This document shows positions 34,358 through 45,925 of a stretch of 64,000 nucleotides of DNA, one piece after another. The stretch's first letter is position 1. Each line of letters opens with the position of its first letter. The translations under genes were made by a program, and so were the position numbers. The notes under the pieces were generated by a model, which saw only the letters and a list, made by a program, of their open reading frames with translations, ran no database searches and was not told where the DNA came from. The DNA lies in NCBI GenBank assembly GCA_001972305.1, contig BDDD01002376.1, forward strand, positions 124,001 through 188,000. The letters are read 5' to 3'. The stretch comes from Cephalotus follicularis. Lineage: Eukaryota; Streptophyta; Magnoliopsida; Oxalidales; Cephalotaceae.

Positions 34358-34870
34358 ATGGATGGAAGGAGAAAACGCGGAAGGCCTTGAGCCGCTGATG
34401 GAAGTGTTCCTGAGGAAGTGAATGACATAACGGACCGTATAGCGGATTACTTCCAGCAGCAGATGGCTGCCAATGCTGCAAACATGGAGGATGTGTGTCG
34501 ATTGTACGCACAAGCATAACCACAGCACATGGTTCCAAACCATGTTGCGCGGCATGATGGAAACCATTTTGGAAGAGCTTGATATGAACGCAGATACCTA
34601 GAGTGATGACGTCGACGCCTAAGGGATGGTGTTGACGCCAATAGCCCTGTTTTGGTGAAACTACCCAGTTTTCCATGGATCTTGATTCTGATTGAGATCA
34701 GGCTAATGTTTAAGCCTCTGAAATAGCGCCTAAGGCTGCTGAGCAGTTTAGACTTTCCCGGAAGGCTGACCTCGAGACGGCAGACCTCCCGAAATCCTGC
34801 GGGATATATCGAATGAAGTGACAATGAGGGCTTTGAAGTCCGAAATGGTTAAGTGACCAACCGAATAAGT
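34358..34870 (+). pseudogene. gag: gypsy C gag start, decayed
   Basis: From the ATG at 34358 the frame reads MDGRRKRGRP, stop, then VNDITDRIADYFQQQMAANAA and EDVCRLYAQA, with further stops. This resembles the N-terminus of a gypsy gag (basic head, then a helical region). No capsid core or zinc knuckle follows. Two palindromes of the GCGTCGACGC type (centres 34613 and 34633) lie inside it. The identification rests on position and style, not on a clear domain. Confidence 0.5.
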
Positions 34871-35030
34871 CGTAATGGCTAAATGGTCGATCGGATGAGC
34901 CGAAAGGCATAAGTGTTGTCAGAAAAGTTTCCGTATCGAATAGTGGTTTATCAGAATAGAATATGAATGGTCATTGCGAATGGCTAGTGTATCATCATGG
35001 ATCGTATCGTATCGTTATCGATCGTATCAT
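34871..35030 (+). other. gypsy C internal, non-coding
   Basis: Short stretch of degenerate sequence with repeated GATCGTATC words leading into the 30-bp repeat. No gene is visible. Confidence 0.4.
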
Positions 35031-35240
35031 GATCGAATGAACCGTTGTTGAGCGGTTAGCGATCATATGGGCCGTTGTTGAACGGATAGTGATCGTTTGA
35101 ACCATTGTTGAGCGGTTAGTGATCGTATGAACTGTTATCGAATGGTTAGTAATCAAATGCATCGTTGATTAATGGATAGTGACCGAATGGGTCGTTATCG
35201 ATCGGATAGTGGTCGAGTGGACTGTTATCGAATAGATGGG
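35031..35240 (+). repeat. Seven 30-bp tandem repeats in gypsy C internal region
   Basis: Seven units of exactly 30 bp, each starting with a form of GATCGAATG and ending in GGTTAGT or GGATAGT, lie without gaps. Most units contain short complementary arms (for example AACCG and CGGTT, CCGTT and AACGG) around a loop. Unit length is constant although sequence differs by up to a third between units. Confidence 0.88.
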
Positions 35241-36387
35241 CATTGCTTGGATGCGCGAAATAGGTTGTGAATGAACCGATGGGGCGGCCAACTACTTATA
35301 TGTGCTGGTATGGGACAGTATATATATTTACCCGACCGTTAGATGACAACTACATATGTTGTTAGCCTCTAGATTCCTAGTAGAGGGTAAACGGATATGA
35401 AAAGGGATGGATATAGCATGGTCATGGGTTGATACGGGACGAAAGGCCCCGGATGATAGTATATGGTAGATTTATTGATGACGTATTGTGTTATGACTTG
35501 TATAAATGTGAAATGACATTGTTCACACTGGTTATGCTATGTACGCATCTCACATGATTGACATTACACATATATCTGCTACACCCTGGCACGCATTCAT
35601 TGCATTTGTATATTGTACACAGCCATTGGCTGCTGACCGTTTCATTGAAATGAAGTGGGTCAGGTTCAGGTTCATATGACAGCTACAGTGATTAGTCAAG
35701 ACAAGCGCGTGGTAAGAAATTACATTTCTCCAGCCTATCTTGTGTTATATGAATAAAGTAAGGGAACTGATATTTTGAACCTTGTTATTGTACATTATAT
35801 GACCTGCCGGCTTGTGGCAGTGCTGCAAAATAAATGTGTGTTGATGTATTGGACCTGCCGGTATGTGGCAGTGCATCATTTGATCGATGTATGATATTAT
35901 TGGGTATGATCAGACCCATCTTTTGAGGTTTTGACGTGATTATCCTTTTCATGCGTATGGTATTATTGGATATGATCAAACTCATCATTGAGGGTATTGA
36001 AAGGATTGTCCTTTGCATGCAAACGATATATTTGGATTTAGTTGAGATGTAGTCTGGCGTGGGCGGAGCCCCCAGCATATAGATTGTGATGAGATATGAG
36101 GGTTAAACCCCAAAACATATAAACTGTGGTTTATCAGGTGGCATAGAGTCCGATAAACGAATACTTCGTGCCAAAATTTTGAGAAATCTTAAGAGTTTGA
36201 TTTTAATGGACTCATCACTTGAGATATTAGAATGATGATTCGGATCTAAATTGTGGTTTGATGAGGGCTGAGCCCGTTTATGACTGTTGGTTCCTCCTTC
36301 GGGAGTGTGGACATATAAATTGTGTTTTCTTTACAGAGCATTCTACCTTCACATGTTTAATCTAGGGAATCTCGGGACGAGATTTCT
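35241..36387 (+). other. gypsy C 3' untranslated region
   Basis: About 1.15 kb of non-coding sequence. The phrase GACCTGCCGGYWTGTGGCAGTGC occurs twice in diverged form near 35802 and 35851, and a GGATATGATCARACTCATC-like phrase occurs near 35905 and 35967. No ORF of note. Confidence 0.5.
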
Positions 36388-36402
36388 TTAAGGAGGGGAG
36401 GA
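36388..36402 (+). other. Polypurine tract of gypsy C
   Basis: TTAAGGAGGGGAGGA directly precedes the TGTAACTCTCCG start of LTR B. Confidence 0.88.
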
Positions 36403-36718
36403 TGTAACTCTCCGAATTTCATAAATAATTATTATGAAATTGGTGCGTGTACGATCGTAATAAAATCGATAGAGGCCCGGAGTAATAAAAAGGCATTACG
36501 CATTTAAGTCGTAATTGTGTTAGCCAAAACGGCTAATAAAGCCTATTTTTAATGCGCGATAATAAAGCCCAAATGTTCGTATTTTTATTGCGATTATTTT
36601 GGTGGCTGTTCGGATAATTTATGTCGCGATTCCCGGAAAAATCGGGACCCCGACCTTGGTATTTTGCCAGTAAATACGAAGGACGAAAGCATTTTACATA
36701 AGGGAGAAAGGCAGAGGA

Positions 36719-36741
36719 CACGGGCGCATCACGCGCCCGTG
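36719..36741. repeat. GC-rich hairpin in gypsy C LTR B
   Basis: Arms CACGGGCGC and GCGCCCGTG are perfectly complementary (9 bp) around the 5-base loop ATCAC. A second, weaker inverted repeat (GGCGCA/TGCGCC) follows near 36760. Both lie upstream of the GA tract. Confidence 0.85.
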
Positions 36742-37957
36742 CAAAAAGAAAGAGAGCGGGCGCACCAGGCACCTGCGCCAGAGAGAGAGAGAGAGATTGG
36801 GAGAGAGTGCGGTAGAGAGATCGGGAGAGGTCGCCGGAGCCAGCTACTGGACCGGGAGAGCACGCCGGTCAACCCAGACACGCCAACGGACGGTAACTCC
36901 TCCTTCCCCCTTCTCTTTGCTCTTCTTTTTCTTCTCTTTTGCCACCACTGTCGCGCCTCCTTCCGGCGTTTCCCGGCGCCGTTAGCGTCGCGGATGGCGT
37001 GGGTTATGGTGTAGAAGGTCCGCTCTACCCATTTCCACCACCGGTGAGGCATGATTTGGCCGAAATCGGCCGGAATGGCTTGACTGAGTCGACTCAGCGA
37101 GTCGACTCACTGTTGCCTGAGACGGCGCGTTTGGCGCCGAGTCTTGGCGAGTCACGGGGCAGTGACGTGTAGGACTGGTGAATGTGTGGCGTTTTTGGGT
37201 GGTGATCAAACCTGTGGATGTCCGGCGAGTTGACTCAGTGAGTCGCAACTCGCTGCCGGCCGTGGCGCGGCGTTCGGCGCCGATTCCCGGCGAGTCTTGA
37301 CCGGTTTTGAGTAGACCGTTCAATGTGGAACCCGTTGATGGGTGTTTCACCGCCTGGTTGTGTCGGTCGGAATCCGACCGGCGTTTCGACGACGGAAATG
37401 TTTTGTGTCGAACATAACGGAAATGTGTTGTATGTGCAGTGTGTGAGTGGCAATTGGATTTGGCATTGAGGGACTTGATCAATCGACAAGAACCGGCTTC
37501 GGTTCAACGGTTATCGAAAGGTTCGGCAATTGAACGTGCAGCTCGACTGTACGGTTGTTACTGCTGTAACAGGTAGGGGATTTTATAAATGTGGTTTGAG
37601 TTCAATTATAATAAATGTTCATTGATGAAATGCGTGCACATCGTGTCTTGGAATGATTGTGGGCTGTGGATTGTGAATTGTGTGATTGTGTTAGGGTTGC
37701 TATGAATAGTTAACCTGTCGTGCATATTGTGTTTTACAATGATTGTAGATCGGATTGCATGTGTTGTATGCCTTGAACTCGATCGGTTTTGAGACGTGTT
37801 GAAGGAACCATGTTTTGATGCATCTTGAATTGTGATTGTGAACTGTTGTATCATTCTTTTTGAAGTGCATTCATGATCATTATAAATCATTATTTTACAC
37901 GAAAATGTATGTTCAAGCAAATATATATTTTCAAAGGACTGTGAAAATGGCTTCCAA

Positions 37958-38084
37958 ACATCATGAATTGAGTTTTGTGAACATCGTGAATTGAGTTTTG
38001 CGAACATCGTGAACTGAGTTTTGCAAACATCGTGAATTGAGTTTTGTAACATCGTGAACCGAGAGCCGTGACATCGTGAAAATG
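37958..38084 (+). repeat. 23-bp tandem repeat in gypsy C LTR B
   Basis: Six units of the same ACATCGTGAACTGAGTTTTG type as in LTR A, which has five. Confidence 0.85.
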
Positions 38085-38990
38085 AGTTTGTTTTCAAGTA
38101 TCTTTGTTTTATAAATATACTTGGAAAACTGATTGAGCATCGAGATGATTGTGATTGTGATGATGGACTGTGATATTGATTGTGATTGTGTTTGTGGCCA
38201 TACTAGTTGCGTGGCGGAGATGCCACCGATGGCTAGTGGCAGGGTCGAACCCAGGGGCCAGGAGATGGCTGGGTGACTCACTGTACCGTGACCTGCTCGC
38301 CCTTCCAGGAGCTGGGGGCCGATGTCGGGATGTACGACGTCGGGGCCAGGAGTTGGCGACGCTCTTCGTACCTATCGAGATCTGTGTGATCCCTTTGTGG
38401 ACCGTGAAATGTGATATTGTGTTATTGTGATATTGTGAACCGTGAAATGTGATAATGTGCTATTGTGACATCGTGAACTGTGACATTGTGGATGGGTATA
38501 TATATGTATACATATGCATCGGGATATAGTATGTATTGCATCATGTTGCATTCATCACATAGCATTCTTTATCGTTGACCCCAAATCATGTTTATAACTT
38601 AGCCGAGTGAGGACAAAGGCTAACCCCCCATACAGTTTCAGATTGATTTCAGGTCGATGCAGCGGATTGCTACCGTTGAGCTCCGTGGAGCAAAGTGGAG
38701 TTTATGTTGTTTCTGCTTTTGAGAAACGTTAATGGATCTTTGTAATAAATGAATCGATGTATTGATGAATATTGTTCACGCTCCGTTTGTGGGCAGTTAG
38801 CTTTGATGATGTTTTTTGTTGTAGCATGTAATATGGGATGCGTGTTACGTTTTAATTCGGCTTATATTTAAATGCTTCCGCAAGTTGTTTATGGCATTGG
38901 AAAGTTTTAAATTTATGATAAATTGCATAAACCGGATTTATATGTTGATCGCCACCACTTTTATTGTTGTTATGGGAACGGGGTGTGACA

Positions 38991-40092
38991 TACATACAGT
39001 AATTTTAATAACAGATCAAAAAGTAATAATATCATATCAGAAACAAAATTGGCAGCAATCAATTAAGCATGTACACATCCAATAATATCATATCAAAATC
39101 ATATCAGATCAGAAAGTAATAATATCATATCAAAAAGTAATAATATCATATCACATTTCCAGAATTTAATTAAACATGCACTACCCATACACAATCAATA
39201 TCAGATTACTTATAGCAAGCGTATATGCTTTAATTATAATCAGTTCATATCAGATTAAGCATTAATTATAATAAAATCAGATGAGGTGTAATACAGGGCA
39301 CTAAAAGCAGTCCAGTAATATCAGCACAAGGCATCAGATTTTGGCAGCAGATTATACATTAAATTAATATACAAAGCTTCAGATTATACATTAATTAGAC
39401 TAAATATACAAAGCTAATTATAATCAGATTATATCATATTCAATATGGCATTAAACATATTATATTGCTACAGTATAATATTTAAAGATAAAAGAAAACC
39501 ATTTAGGATTCTTAACTACACTCCAAGCTTATGTGAAGTAGTATTATGTAATACATGTTTGATGCTTCTTCAAAGCCATTTTTTTAATCTTGGATGCTCT
39601 CAAATCCTATAATTTCCAATGAATAAGTCTTACATTCAAACTTTTTAGTGTACAGAGTCTTAATAGAATAAAAAATTGAAACAAATGCAGTTGAAATATA
39701 TTCAGATATACGAACTTAATTTATAAAGATGAAATTCCAACATGAATTACAAGTTACAAAGTAGTATAATTAAATATACAACATACTGTTCATTTCAACA
39801 GTATAACAAGTTACAGAAGAAACATGACATATCAGAAATAAAAAATTTCATGCACAAAGCATATTGTTATAAGCATACTGTTATGGATGCATAGAGAATT
39901 ACCCAAAATGGTGTATAAAATCCTTAAACCTGATTTTAGGACAAATTGTTACATTATGAACTGTTGTGTTTATATGTACCATGTGACATGAAATTAATTG
40001 GACATGATGAACTGCTGTGTTTAAGTATTTTAGATTAATTATAGATCAAATTAGATTAATTACAGATAAGATTAATTATAGTCAAGAACAGA
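38991..40092. other. AT-rich spacer 3' of the MULE gene
   Basis: About 1.1 kb of AT-rich sequence with no convincing ORF. Words such as TAATAATATCATATCA recur between 39025 and 39150. This is the 3' flank of the MULE transposase. I could not find a terminal inverted repeat. Confidence 0.5.
39025..39150. repeat. Imperfect ATATCATATCA repeats
   Basis: The word AATAATATCATATCA appears four times in a short AT-rich stretch, with irregular spacing. Confidence 0.6.
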
Positions 40093-40718
40093 TTAGATCA
40101 TAATACTGTGTGCTTCACCACTTGGTCCAGTCACCCCACCTTGTTCTCTCCCCCCACTTGCCCTTGTTCCTTCACTTTCAGGTACTCGAGGAGGCTGAAC
40201 ATGACAGTGACAACACATAAACAAGCAATTACAAAATTTAAAATATTAAATGTTAATAAATTCTTATTGGGAACATATATGGACATAAGCATGGGTGTAC
40301 AAAGCACTTACATTCTTGCACCCTCTCTTGTTAAGGCCTTGAGAACCACATTTGGTACAGGCCATCTGTCTTCCTCTCCTGGACAGTGAGCCAGGCTTTG
40401 TCTGCACTTTCTTTGGCTCCAATGGATCTTTCCTTCTCATTCTCCTTGGCCTCCCAGACATAACCCTAAATGGTGGTGCTAGTATTGCTTCCATTCCTTT
40501 CTTTGGCCAAAAATGTGAGCTTGTAACAGATTTTATCTTGTAGTTGTAAGCCCTTAGACAGACTTCCTGTACCATTGATGAATGCACTCTTCAACAGGGT
40601 TTCAGAATTCATGACACAAATTGCTTGGGGACATGGTATCCTTGTGAGATCCCATTCCTTGCATGAACAACTTCTGGCTTGGAGATTTACAACATGTCTA
40701 TGATCCCCATGAACCACC
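40093..40718 (-). pseudogene. MULE transposase C-terminus: SWIM finger, zinc knuckle, tail exon
   Basis: The SWIM finger reads VVNLQARSCSCKEWDLTRIPCPQAI. Its final His is Gln. After a frameshift near 40570 come HFWPKKGMEAI, SGRPRRMRRKDPLEPKK and MACTKCGSQGLNKRGCKN. An intron with GTAAGT and TTCAG ends (40195-40311) joins in phase to a tail exon rich in Gly, Ser and Arg that ends with TAA at 40093. The tail is intact. The copia 3 LTR starts directly upstream of the SWIM part. Confidence 0.9.
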
Positions 40719-42440
40719 TGTTAGGGATAAGTCCTGCAAGGTAGATTATCTTGTAATAATAATAGTTTGTAATAAACATTATAGTTCAATAAAGGATGTT
40801 CATTATAATCAATGATAATTGTTCATTTATGTATATTTATATATATAATTAATGAATGTCCATGGAATAAAGTTTGATAAAGATCATACTATAAGACTTA
40901 GTATATCGGTAAGCTGTATTCTAGAAGCTTCCTAGTCATATACTTAGACATATGTTATTCGGATTGACTAACACATTGTACTCCTGCTCGTTAAAGAGGT
41001 TGGCTGTTCTCGCAAGTCATCATGTAGTGACTATATGGCATATACGTGGGTGCTCATTGTTTTATGAGTTCACTGAAGTGGCTAGCTGTAAGAAGACTTG
41101 TATGGAGTTTTGCTTACATGTCAGACAGGCTTCTTGTATTGCAGTAGTGTGAGTGGTCCTTAGACCTGAACCACCACCAAATGTCTTGTGTATAAGATAT
41201 CATACTTTGATGATACTTAAGTACATTTTCTAACCATGAGGAGTATACAGGTATTAGTTGGGTATGGTAGATTATGCATGGAGATATGTGAGTGAACAAG
41301 ATGGAATCTACCGCTCCCAGTAAAAGGAGTTTATGCTTAAGGCTATTAGCTATAAGATTTCCTGGCCAGGATGAAAATGTATTGGAATGTTAAGTCCAAT
41401 ATTAGAGATCAAAAAATTAGAAAGGGTTTCTAATTAGATCATGATAGCTAATTACATGCGATATCGTTTTAATGAATGAACTATTAGAGCATGACATGTT
41501 CCTTACCCTAGGTTTAATTCGAGTATTGCCAGTAGAAGGACTATACGTACACGTAACAGTAGTTCTATGTTCAAGGTTATATTCATGTTACCTGGGGGTC
41601 AATATGCATTGCTAGATGTCGATGTTGATCATTAGAATAACCAAAATTAATTAATTATTAATCACGTGTGACAAAGAATTAAAATCAGGGTTTAACTTTT
41701 TTATTTCGATTATAAGTTTCTAATGTGATTAAGAATGATTAATTGGACAATCATAAGTGTTATGATTAATCCTGTATCTAGCAAAATTATGAACCCATAG
41801 AGTCATACACAATACAAATGTGAGAATGCAAGAGAATTGGAGAGATGTAATTAATTAAAGAACTAATTAATTATACTAAAGTGGTTAGTTTAATTGAATT
41901 AGCTTATGAGATAAGCTACATGATTAATGAGATTAATCATGTTGTCTATTATCATGACTTATTTACCTTTGACTTGGGGAAGTCATAAGGTAATAAGCTT
42001 TGACCATCACTTACTATATATATAGGAAGTGTATTATGAGAAAGACTTAAGAATTCATTATAAGGAAAAAGGAGAATAAGGCATTAGGGACTAGCATCTC
42101 CCCTTGGTTCTTTTTCTCTTAAGGGTCAAAATTTCTACTCTCTTTATACACTCACTCTTGCTTCTCTCTTTGTGTGGATCATCTTAGAGATAGCATACCC
42201 TTTGCTATTCAAAGTGCTTTGAGGTGAGATAGGATCCGAAAAGATTTGGTGGAGTAAAGAAAAGTTGAAGTGTTATTTTCATCTTTGTCTTCTCATCTTT
42301 ACATTTATTTTGGTATGTCAAAGTGTTGATCAAAGTGATCTAGGCATTAGGTTTTGTTTATAATAAATCCTTTCCGTTTAGGGTTTGCTAGTTTGGGTTA
42401 GATTAAGTGTTAATCTAGCCACTTTTTAATTAAACCAACA
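40719..42440 (+). repeat. 5' LTR of copia 3 (1722 bp)
   Basis: It runs from TGTTAGGGATAAG to AAACCAACA, followed by the PBS. A TATA element (42015-42024) precedes a pyrimidine-rich R/U5 region. Its last 190 bases belong to a 294-bp tandem duplication that continues past the PBS. Confidence 0.88.
42015..42024 (+). promoter_or_regulatory. Putative TATA box of copia 3 LTR
   Basis: TATATATATA followed by GGAAGTG sits about 420 bases before the LTR end, with TCT-rich leader sequence behind it. This suits the LTR core promoter. Confidence 0.6.
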
Positions 42441-42442
42441 AA

Positions 42443-42454
42443 TGGTATCAAAGC
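42443..42454 (+). other. Primer binding site of copia 3, first copy
   Basis: TGGTATCAAAGC has one mismatch to the initiator tRNA-Met complement (A for G). Confidence 0.85.
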
Positions 42455-42735
42455 CAATTTTGATCACACTTTGATATATTTTTGTGTTGTAATGAATGTA
42501 TGAGTAATGAGTGTCATTGATGTAAAAATTTCTTGTTTTGAAGTGGAGTAAAGAAAAGTTGAAGTGTTATTTTCATCTTTGTCTTCTCATCTTTACTTTT
42601 ATTTTGGTATGTCAGTGTTGATCAAAGTGATCGAGGCATTAGGTTTTGTTTATAATAAATCCATTCCGTTTTAGGGTTTGCTAGTTTGGGTTAGATTAAC
42701 TGTTAATCTAGCCACTTTTTAATGAAACCAACAAA

Positions 42736-42747
42736 TGGTATCAGAGC
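42736..42747 (+). other. Primer binding site of copia 3, second copy
   Basis: TGGTATCAGAGC is a perfect match, 293 bases downstream of the first copy, produced by the tandem duplication. Confidence 0.85.
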
Positions 42748-42836
42748 CAATTTTGATCACACTTTGATATATTTTTGTGTTGTGATGAATGTATGAGTAA
42801 TGAGTGTGTCATTGATGTAAAAATTTCTTGTTTTGA

Positions 42837-45034
42837 AGACCTAAATGTTAGTACAAGGTTAAGCATTATAATGATGAACAAAAGAGTTTTGTTTTGATTT
42901 TTGAGGACACCAATATGATTGTATATGTAGTGGGGACATTTTTCTCTCTTGGACCTAAGCCAAAAAATCAAGCTAACCATCTCTAAAAATTGCTTAAAAT
43001 TTTTGGCCAAGATAACTTCATTCTCTGTTAATGGAGTTTGTTTGAAGCTCTTAAGTCATCTTAATAAAGATGATGATAAAGGCCATTTAAGATATTAATA
43101 TATTATATCTTTTAAGCTATAGTATTTGGAACATACACGATATTTAACCAATCTCACATATTTGTCACATTAATGTCATATACTTTAATGTATGTTATAT
43201 ATTAAAAATTTATTATATAGTTTTAATGAAAGCATGGCATTTAACGTGAAATGTAAAAGTTATGAGTGATGTGAGATGAAGGTTGAGTGTGAAAGTGGCA
43301 AAGGGTGGGGCGTCAATGGGAGCTTTAATGGGAGGTTGGAGTGTGGTATAAGTGTTATGACACTCCTTATGACATTTTTCTTGATTTAAGGAAGCTTGTC
43401 TCCTCCTTTAATAAAGTAGACTATTATGCAAGATTCAATCTTAACCCTTGGATCAATCCATGAGATGGATGGCTATAATTTGATCTTGACTTTTAGGGTT
43501 GAAGTTGTCTCATGAGATGAAAGGTTGGATTGAGGGACAAGTGGCATGTGTGGATGGACGACACATGGCACTTGTTAGGGTTTTTACTAAACCCTAATTA
43601 TCCCTAATCCTAACCCTAACTCCAACCCTAATTAAATGATTGGATTATGAATAGTTATTAAGGCCCAATTCTTGATAGGCCCTAACCCATGATGAATAGT
43701 AACTAAGGCTCAATTCTTGGTGGCCCATAATGAATAGTTACCTTAATCCAAATATTTGAAATTTTTTTCAAGAGTTGATTATAGTCTTGTCTGGACATAG
43801 ACTTACTTTTTGTTCATTAATGCTCATACATTTATCATTTATACAAGAGTTGTTTTTATTCAATGAAATTGCATTGTTTATACATGATGGTAGTTCATGG
43901 ACTTCAGGCTAGATGAATGGTTTTATTTATTCAAGTATTGAATGTATAGTAGATTTATTGCTTTAATGGTGGGTGTTGTAATATTATTTTAATTAAGGTT
44001 TTCATGCATCTTTTCTCCTAATATGTAATATGTTTAAACATTCTTTTTCCCTTTGTAAATCCCTCAATTTGAAATCGAGTTTCTTTTTAATTCATAAGTA
44101 GAAGTAGTTTGTTTAATTGGCGAGAGTCGCAGCGAAAGACTAGAGGAGAAGATAGAAAACTTTAATTGTAATATTTTTAACACCCATGGCTTGTATGGGA
44201 TATTAGCACTATTGTAATAAACTACCTAGGATGAGACTATTAGTTTACAAGTCCATAATTACCATTAGGATAAGATGTATGAGATGCATGCTTAGTGTAA
44301 ATATGCCATGATAGAGATTGCAACGATCTCTCCATATTATCTGTCAACCGGACTAATAATGGGATGACTAATCTTAAAAACTTTAAAACCCTTCTAATCA
44401 ATTCAATATAAAGTGATAATGAACACGAACATAAGCACGTATCCGATCGTTGCCTTCCATCACTACTATATTGATATGAGGAACCTTGTCAAGTGCTCAT
44501 AACTTGTTGGGTAAACCCAAGGTTTGCTTAAGATAAGTTTTCATATATCAATTGAATATGAGATATGCATTAGTGATGGACTATTGATCGAGCCTTGTTG
44601 GGTAAACCCAAGGGTTGTATCCTTAGTCCACCATAGTGGTTAATGATGGGTTCAACTTGAAATAACATACTTATGTCTTGATGAGTAAACTCATGGCCAT
44701 ATAATACCTATAGGCTAAAACAAAGATTGGGAATTTTATGAGATAAAAATGGCAAAGAGTTTTGTTTAACCATAAGAAACATCACACTTGTTGGGTAAAC
44801 CCATGGTGTTGATGTACATGTTATGGGATTCTAATCACTCCTAGGAAACAACTTAAGATGAGATCATTCTAATTAAATGTTTCCCGTCTTCCATACTTAA
44901 GGGCTATGGAATTTGCGCAAAATAGTGGGAGGTTATACTTAAGATTTAAAGATCAAATCTTTAATATTTTGATAACATAATTTGAACCATATGCTAATTG
45001 TCTTTCCTTTTCTTTTATATATGTAGATAATACA
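42837..45034 (+). other. Leader of copia 3
   Basis: A long AT-rich non-coding leader. Features are a short degenerate CCCTAA-like run at 43587-43634 and four hairpin motifs at 44507-44804. No ORF of note. Confidence 0.65.
44507..44804 (+). repeat. Four TTGGGTAAACCCAA hairpin motifs in copia 3 leader
   Basis: The 14-base motif occurs at 44507-44520, 44598-44611, 44681-44694 and 44791-44804, each preceded by CTTG. The third copy is ATGAGTAAACTCAT, in which both arms have changed together so that the 6-bp inverted repeat stays perfect. Confidence 0.85.
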
Positions 45035-45925
45035 ATGGCACCAAACCCGCTCTCTAATATACTGGATACAAACAAATTGACCGGTCCAAATTTTGTGGGC
45101 TGAATTCGCAACCTACGATTAATACTCTCTGTCGATCGTAGAGGCTGTGTACTTGAGGGTAACATCCCCACAAGTGTTGCTGAGGATGCTAGTGATGAGG
45201 AGAAAGCAACATTTCTAAAATGGAAGGAAGACAATGAGATTGTTAGATCCTGCATGATAGCACCAATGAGCTATGACCTGCAACAGCATGAGCACATGTC
45301 TGACCTAAGAGCTATCTTGCTTCACCTAATGGTAAGAAAAGTAGGACCGCTAGGTATCAACTCTCCAAAGAGCTATTCAGCACCAAGATGCCAGAAGGAG
45401 CATCTGTCAACGATCATTGTCTGAAAATGATCAGCTGCATTGAGTAGCTTGCATCTTTGGGTTTCATCCAAGATGCAGAGTTAAGCACGGATGCAATCCT
45501 TCTGTCACTTCCTCCTTCCTACTCTCAGTTTATCATCAATTTCAACATGAACAAAGTTGAGGTCTCTCTTTCTTAGCTCCTCAACATGTTGACGGATATT
45601 GAGATTCACCTCCCAAAGTCCAAATCTGTTTTGCACTTGACCCACATTTCCCAGAGCAAAACAAAGGGGAAGAATGTCTTTGCGGAAGGCAAGGGCAAGG
45701 GCAAGAGCAAGGGCAAGCAGGCAAGGCATAGGGTAGTGCAGCCTTATGCAAGGCCACAGGCAGTTGTACCCACGCAAAGGGTGGCACCTGTGGTGACAGA
45801 TGTAGCCTCTACTTCAACCGAGCCCCCTCCTAAGCGCCCGTGTTTTTACTGTAGTGTAGTAGGGCACTGGAAGAGGAACTGCAAGAAGTTCCTATCTTCC
45901 ATTGGCAAACCTCAAGGCAAATGTG
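45035..45925 (+). pseudogene. gag: copia 3 gag with CCHC zinc knuckle, broken
   Basis: ATG at 45035 gives MAPNPLSNILDTNKLTGPNF, the usual copia UBN2 gag start, with TGA replacing Trp soon after. A frameshift near 45360 and further stops follow (FSTKMPEGASVNDH and INFNMNKVEVSL are still readable). The last 110 residues are open: a Lys/Gly-rich stretch, then CFYCSVVGHWKRNC. The sequence passes into MULE DNA a few codons later. Confidence 0.9.

Larger units (their letters stand above)
31763..38990 (+). mobile_element. Gypsy element C, non-autonomous, 5' LTR truncated
   Basis: Two LTRs (A, truncated at its 5' end; B, complete) flank a 2.2-kb internal region with a PBS, a decayed gag start, a 30-bp tandem repeat and a polypurine tract, but no pol. 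The element resembles a large retrotransposon derivative that would need proteins from a relative. LTRs A and B differ by about 4 in 90 bases near the start of their overlap. Confidence 0.88.
36403..38990 (+). repeat. LTR B of gypsy C (2588 bp)
   Basis: The complete LTR runs from TGTAACTCTCCGAA to GGAACGGGGTGTGACA. Its GC-rich U3 part contains a 9-bp-stem hairpin, a GA tract near 36780 and two GAGTCGACTC palindromes near 37090 and 37103. It lacks the 500-bp palindrome block found in LTR A: the join is at GTTTTG then ATGCATCTTG (37811-37825). Confidence 0.9.
42249..42836 (+). repeat. 294-bp tandem duplication over the copia 3 LTR end and PBS
   Basis: Two head-to-tail copies (about 42249-42542 and 42543-42836), each starting GTGGAGTAAAGAAAAG, contain the LTR 3' end, the PBS and about 100 bases of leader. 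Copies differ by a few substitutions and short indels. The element therefore has two LTR ends and two primer sites. Confidence 0.92.
40719..45925 (+). mobile_element. Ty1/copia element 3, truncated, inside the MULE gene
   Basis: A plus-strand copia element with complete 5' LTR, PBS, a 2.6-kb leader and gag to just past the zinc knuckle. It stops at about 45925 against MULE sequence. Protease to 3' LTR are missing, so no target duplication can be checked. It belongs to a copia family different from elements 1 and 2 and has no GTCGAC palindrome array. Confidence 0.88.

Noticed and set aside
36664..37052. Arg-rich ORFs on both strands
   Set aside because: They lie in the GC-rich U3 of gypsy C LTR B with GA repeats, have no domain and no homologous frame in LTR A.
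43587..43634. Interstitial telomere repeat (CCCTAA-like run)
   Set aside because: Only a few degenerate units are present and none is the plant unit CCCTAAA in tandem. It lies inside a copia leader.
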